Positions 29,994 to 31,729 of a stretch of 31,729 bases of DNA are shown here, one piece after another. The notes under the pieces are model-generated. The model was not told the DNA's origin and did no database searches. It saw only the letters and a program-made list of their open reading frames with translations. Numbering within the stretch: position 1 is the first letter of the stretch; every line of letters begins with the position of its first letter. Origin of the DNA: Ruminococcaceae bacterium UBA3751 (GTDB lineage Bacteria; Bacillota; Clostridia; Oscillospirales; Acutalibacteraceae); assembly GCA_002371215.1 (NCBI GenBank), contig DFGL01000069.1:1-31729 (forward strand). The letters run 5' to 3'. Both the position numbers and the translations under genes were made by a program.

Positions 29994-30518
29994 ATGAATT
30001 ACGCTGAAATAAAATTTAACGATATAGCAAACGGCGAGGGCGTGCGTACCTCGCTGTTTGTTTCGGGCTGCCGTCATCGCTGCAAAAACTGTTTTAATGC
30101 GGTAACGTGGGATTTTGGTTACGGGAAGCCCTTCGACAGCGAAACTGCCGAAAAAATATTAAAATCCGCTGAGCCAGACTGGATAAACGGGCTTACTATC
30201 CTCGGCGGAGAGCCGTTTGAGCCTGAAAATCAGGCGGAGCTGCTCGCGTTTCTTACGGAATTCAGACTCCGATTCCCGAATAAAAACATATGGTGCTACA
30301 GCGGCTTTACCTTTGGGGAGATTACGGGAAAGAAAAAAAGCAGAGCTTTTACGGAAAATTCGTTGCCCCTGCTTGAAAAAATTGATATTCTCGTTGACGG
30401 AAAGTATATTGACGATCTCCACGATATCCGCCTTAAATTCCGCGGCTCGTCAAACCAACGCATTATAGATGTTAAAAAATCTTTAAGCAATAATAATATA
30501 GTTTTATATATGGAATAA
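29994..30518 (+). CDS. nrdG: Anaerobic ribonucleoside-triphosphate reductase activating protein
   Basis: A 174-residue radical-SAM enzyme that puts the radical on NrdD's glycine. The Fe-S motif is CRHRCKNC (Cys-x3-Cys-x2-Cys) near residue 26, followed by the SAM-binding GGEPF segment (LTILGGEPFEPENQ). Normal length. It starts 1 bp after nrdD's stop, so the two are translated together. Immediately after it are two small hairpins (30523-30534 and 30537-30550) and then the terminator at 30591. Confidence 0.95.
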   Translation: MNYAEIKFNDIANGEGVRTSLFVSGCRHRCKNCFNAVTWDFGYGKPFDSETAEKILKSAEPDWINGLTILGGEPFEPENQAELLAFLTEFRLRFPNKNIWCYSGFTFGEITGKKKSRAFTENSLPLLEKIDILVDGKYIDDLHDIRLKFRGSSNQRIIDVKKSLSNNNIVLYME

Positions 30519-30590
30519 AAGCGTCCCTTGGGACACCCTATGTAAATAGGTACAGGTTTTGGCTTTGTTCTTTTGCCGCTAAATAAACTA

Positions 30591-30627
30591 AAAATCGCCT
30601 GAATACGCAAGTATGCAGGCGATTTTT
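30591..30627. terminator. Bidirectional terminator between nrdG and tRNA-Gly
   Basis: AAATCGCCTG (30592-30601) pairs with CAGGCGATTT (30616-30625), with an inner ATAC/GTAT stem and GCAA loop. T-rich on both sides (TTTTTT on +, TTTTTAG on -), so it ends nrdDG and the tRNA transcript alike. Confidence 0.85.
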
Positions 30628-30701
30628 TGGAGCAGGTGACGGGAATCGAACCCGCGTAGTCGGCTTGGGAAGCCGAAACTCTGCCATTGAGTTACACCTG
30701 C
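30628..30701 (-). tRNA. tRNA-Gly, anticodon CCC
   Basis: On the minus strand the acceptor arms are GCAGGTG and CACCTGC. The D arm is ACTC...GAGT, the anticodon arm TCGGC-TTCCCAA-GCCGA with CCC at positions 34-36, and the T arm GCGGG-TTCGATT-CCCGT. The CCA tail is encoded (30628-30630). It reads GGG glycine codons. A TG-extended -10 (TATAAT) lies at 30716-30721, and the terminator at 30591 follows. Confidence 0.95.
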
Positions 30702-30715
30702 AGAGGTTTAACGGC

Positions 30716-30721
30716 ATTATA
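30716..30721 (-). promoter_or_regulatory. -10 element for the tRNA-Gly gene
   Basis: TATAAT on the minus strand preceded by TGT (extended -10); the -35 (TTTAAT, 17 bp upstream) is weak. Predicted start is about 8 bases before the tRNA. Confidence 0.65.
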
Positions 30722-30893
30722 ACATATTAAAACGAATTATTAAAGAGTTTATTGCGATATTTTTTTGGTTTATTTTTGCAGCGGAGCATATATTGTGCTT
30801 TGATTTTTTGTAAATAATAAGTTAGAAAAATATATGAAAAACAGAGAAAAAACGAGAAAAACGGAGCAAGTACAATTTATTTTAATTTAGGTG

Positions 30894-30922
30894 TTGACAA
30901 ATTCCGGCGCTTTTGTTATTAT
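30894..30922 (+). promoter_or_regulatory. Promoter of rplM-rpsI
   Basis: TTGACA at 30894-30899, 17-bp spacer, TATTAT at 30917-30922 with TG at 30914-30915 (extended -10): a very strong promoter, as expected for ribosomal proteins. The leader is only about 30 bases, so no L13-type autoregulatory leader is apparent. Confidence 0.9.
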
Positions 30923-30959
30923 ATGCAGGCACTAAAAAATATTTTCGGAGGAAAAGATT

Positions 30960-31388
30960 ATGTCAACATTTATGCCAAAAGCTGACGAAATCGAGCGTAA
31001 GTGGTATGTTATTGATGCGGCTGACAAGCCCCTCGGCAGAGTTGCTACCGAGGTTGCTACTCTCCTCAGAGGTAAGCATAAGCCCATCTTTATGCCGAAC
31101 ACAGACTGCGGCGATTTTGTTATCGTAATTAATACTGACAAGGTAGTTCTTACCGGTAATAAGCTTGAAAAGAAGTCTTATTATCATCATTCAGGTTATA
31201 TCGGAAATCTCAAGGAAGTAAAGTACGGTACTCTTATGAAGGATAAGAGCGACTTTGTTATGCAGCTCGCTGTTAAGCGTATGCTTCCCGATACAACTCT
31301 CGGAAGAAAGCAGCTTACAAGATGCAAGATTTACAAGAACGCTGAACACAAGCATGAGGCTCAGAAGCCTGAAGCTTGGGAATTTTAA
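30960..31388 (+). CDS. rplM: 50S ribosomal protein L13
   Basis: A 142-residue L13. Conserved segments are ERKWYVIDAADKPLGRVAT, the loop LRGKHKPIFMPNTDCGD, KSYYHHSGYIGN and VKRMLPDTTLGR. It binds 23S rRNA early in large-subunit assembly. The ATG at 30960 is preceded by GGAGG. It is followed 16 bp later by rpsI, the usual L13-S9 pair. Confidence 0.98.
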   Translation: MSTFMPKADEIERKWYVIDAADKPLGRVATEVATLLRGKHKPIFMPNTDCGDFVIVINTDKVVLTGNKLEKKSYYHHSGYIGNLKEVKYGTLMKDKSDFVMQLAVKRMLPDTTLGRKQLTRCKIYKNAEHKHEAQKPEAWEF

Positions 31389-31404
31389 GGGAGGTATGTA
31401 GCTT

Positions 31405-31729
31405 ATGTATGAGTCAAATCCTTATTTCTACGGAACAGGCAGAAGAAAAGAGTCTGTAGCTCGTGTACGCGTTTATGCAGGTACAGGTAAAATCACAATT
31501 AACGACAGAGATATTGACGATTATTTCGGTCTTGAAACTCTCAAGCTCATCGTTCGTCAGCCTCTCAATCTTACGGAAACTGCTGAAAAGTTTGATATCG
31601 TTTGCCGTGTAAACGGCGGCGGCGTAACAGGCCAGGCAGGCGCAATCCGCCACGGTATTTCAAGAGCTCTTCTTCAGTATGACGAGAACCTTCGTCCCGC
31701 TCTTAAGAAGGCAGGCTTCCTCACTCGTG
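31405..31729 (+). CDS. rpsI: 30S ribosomal protein S9 (cut by window end)
   Basis: The first about 108 residues of S9: ESNPYFYGTGRRKESVARVR, RVYAGTGKITIN, then GGGVTGQAGAIRHGISRAL, all standard S9 sequence. The C-terminal tail, which enters the ribosomal P site, is outside the window. GGGAGG at 31389-31394 and start ATG at 31405. Translated with rplM. Confidence 0.97.
   Translation, partial: MYESNPYFYGTGRRKESVARVRVYAGTGKITINDRDIDDYFGLETLKLIVRQPLNLTETAEKFDIVCRVNGGGVTGQAGAIRHGISRALLQYDENLRPALKKAGFLTR

Noticed and set aside
30923..30959. L13 ribosomal-protein leader
   Set aside because: The leader is about 30 bases and has no stem of the kind expected.
1..31729. CRISPR array
   Set aside because: No regularly spaced direct repeats; the only repeated units are the two intergenic elements and short operator-like motifs.

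Overview
The window looks like a chromosomal piece of a strictly anaerobic, low-to-mid GC gut-type Clostridium relative, most like Oscillospirales/Ruminococcaceae. The reasons are an oxygen-sensitive class III ribonucleotide reductase (nrdD-nrdG) with no aerobic enzyme in view, strong AGGAGG ribosome sites, extended -10 promoters (TG then TATAAT or TATTAT), a BmpA/Nup-type nucleoside importer, and the small dispersed intergenic repeats common in such genomes. The species cannot be fixed from the sequence.

Layout. 1-5055 (+): small repeats and a short leader-like ORF, a class I SAM methyltransferase, a family-6-type (hypoxanthine) DNA glycosylase, a class-3-lipase-like hydrolase paired with a histidine phosphatase, and a DAHP synthase between a strong promoter and terminator. 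5056-5310: a MITE-like repeat with long imperfect inverted ends. 5484-15991 (+): a tightly packed set of phage structural genes. 16080-17318 (+): a DUF1015 protein. 17376-20337 (-): a secreted Lys-rich surface protein and an MFS/GPH transporter. 20434-27311 (-): a purine salvage and import region (xpt, BMP lipoprotein, dual-domain ABC ATPase, two permeases, hpt, and a YczE/YitT-like membrane protein). 27312-27790: a long regulatory gap. 27791-30518 (+): nrdD-nrdG. 30628-30701 (-): tRNA-Gly(CCC). 30960 to the end (+): rplM-rpsI, the latter cut by the window edge.

The most interesting part is the 10.5 kb phage-like block. Its gene order follows Bacillus PBSX (xtmA/B, xkdE-F-G-H-I-J, then xkdP-Q-R-S-T-U-V): terminase, portal, protease, decoration protein, capsid and head-completion genes, then LysM protein, hub, spike, gp25-like wedge, baseplate J, gpI/XkdU-like protein and a mini tail fibre. 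The whole central tail cassette (sheath, tube, chaperones, tape measure; xkdK to xkdO in PBSX) is missing, and a 36-codon ORF sits where it should be. There is also no integrase, repressor, replication gene, holin or endolysin. Every remaining gene is open, has a ribosome site or coupled overlap, and is framed by host housekeeping genes. I read it as a long-resident, probably maintained head-plus-baseplate system rather than a live prophage. Whether it makes a tailless or stub-tailed particle, a transfer agent, or borrows a tail from elsewhere cannot be decided here.

Inside this block the protease gene carries a well-formed in-frame internal start that would give a separate scaffold protein (as in lambda C/Nu3), and two GC-rich hairpins sharing a core sit just before ribosome sites. 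Elsewhere, a stable hairpin between the BMP lipoprotein and its ATPase probably sets their ratio, and the nrdD promoter carries a candidate NrdR box inside a nested array of inverted repeats.
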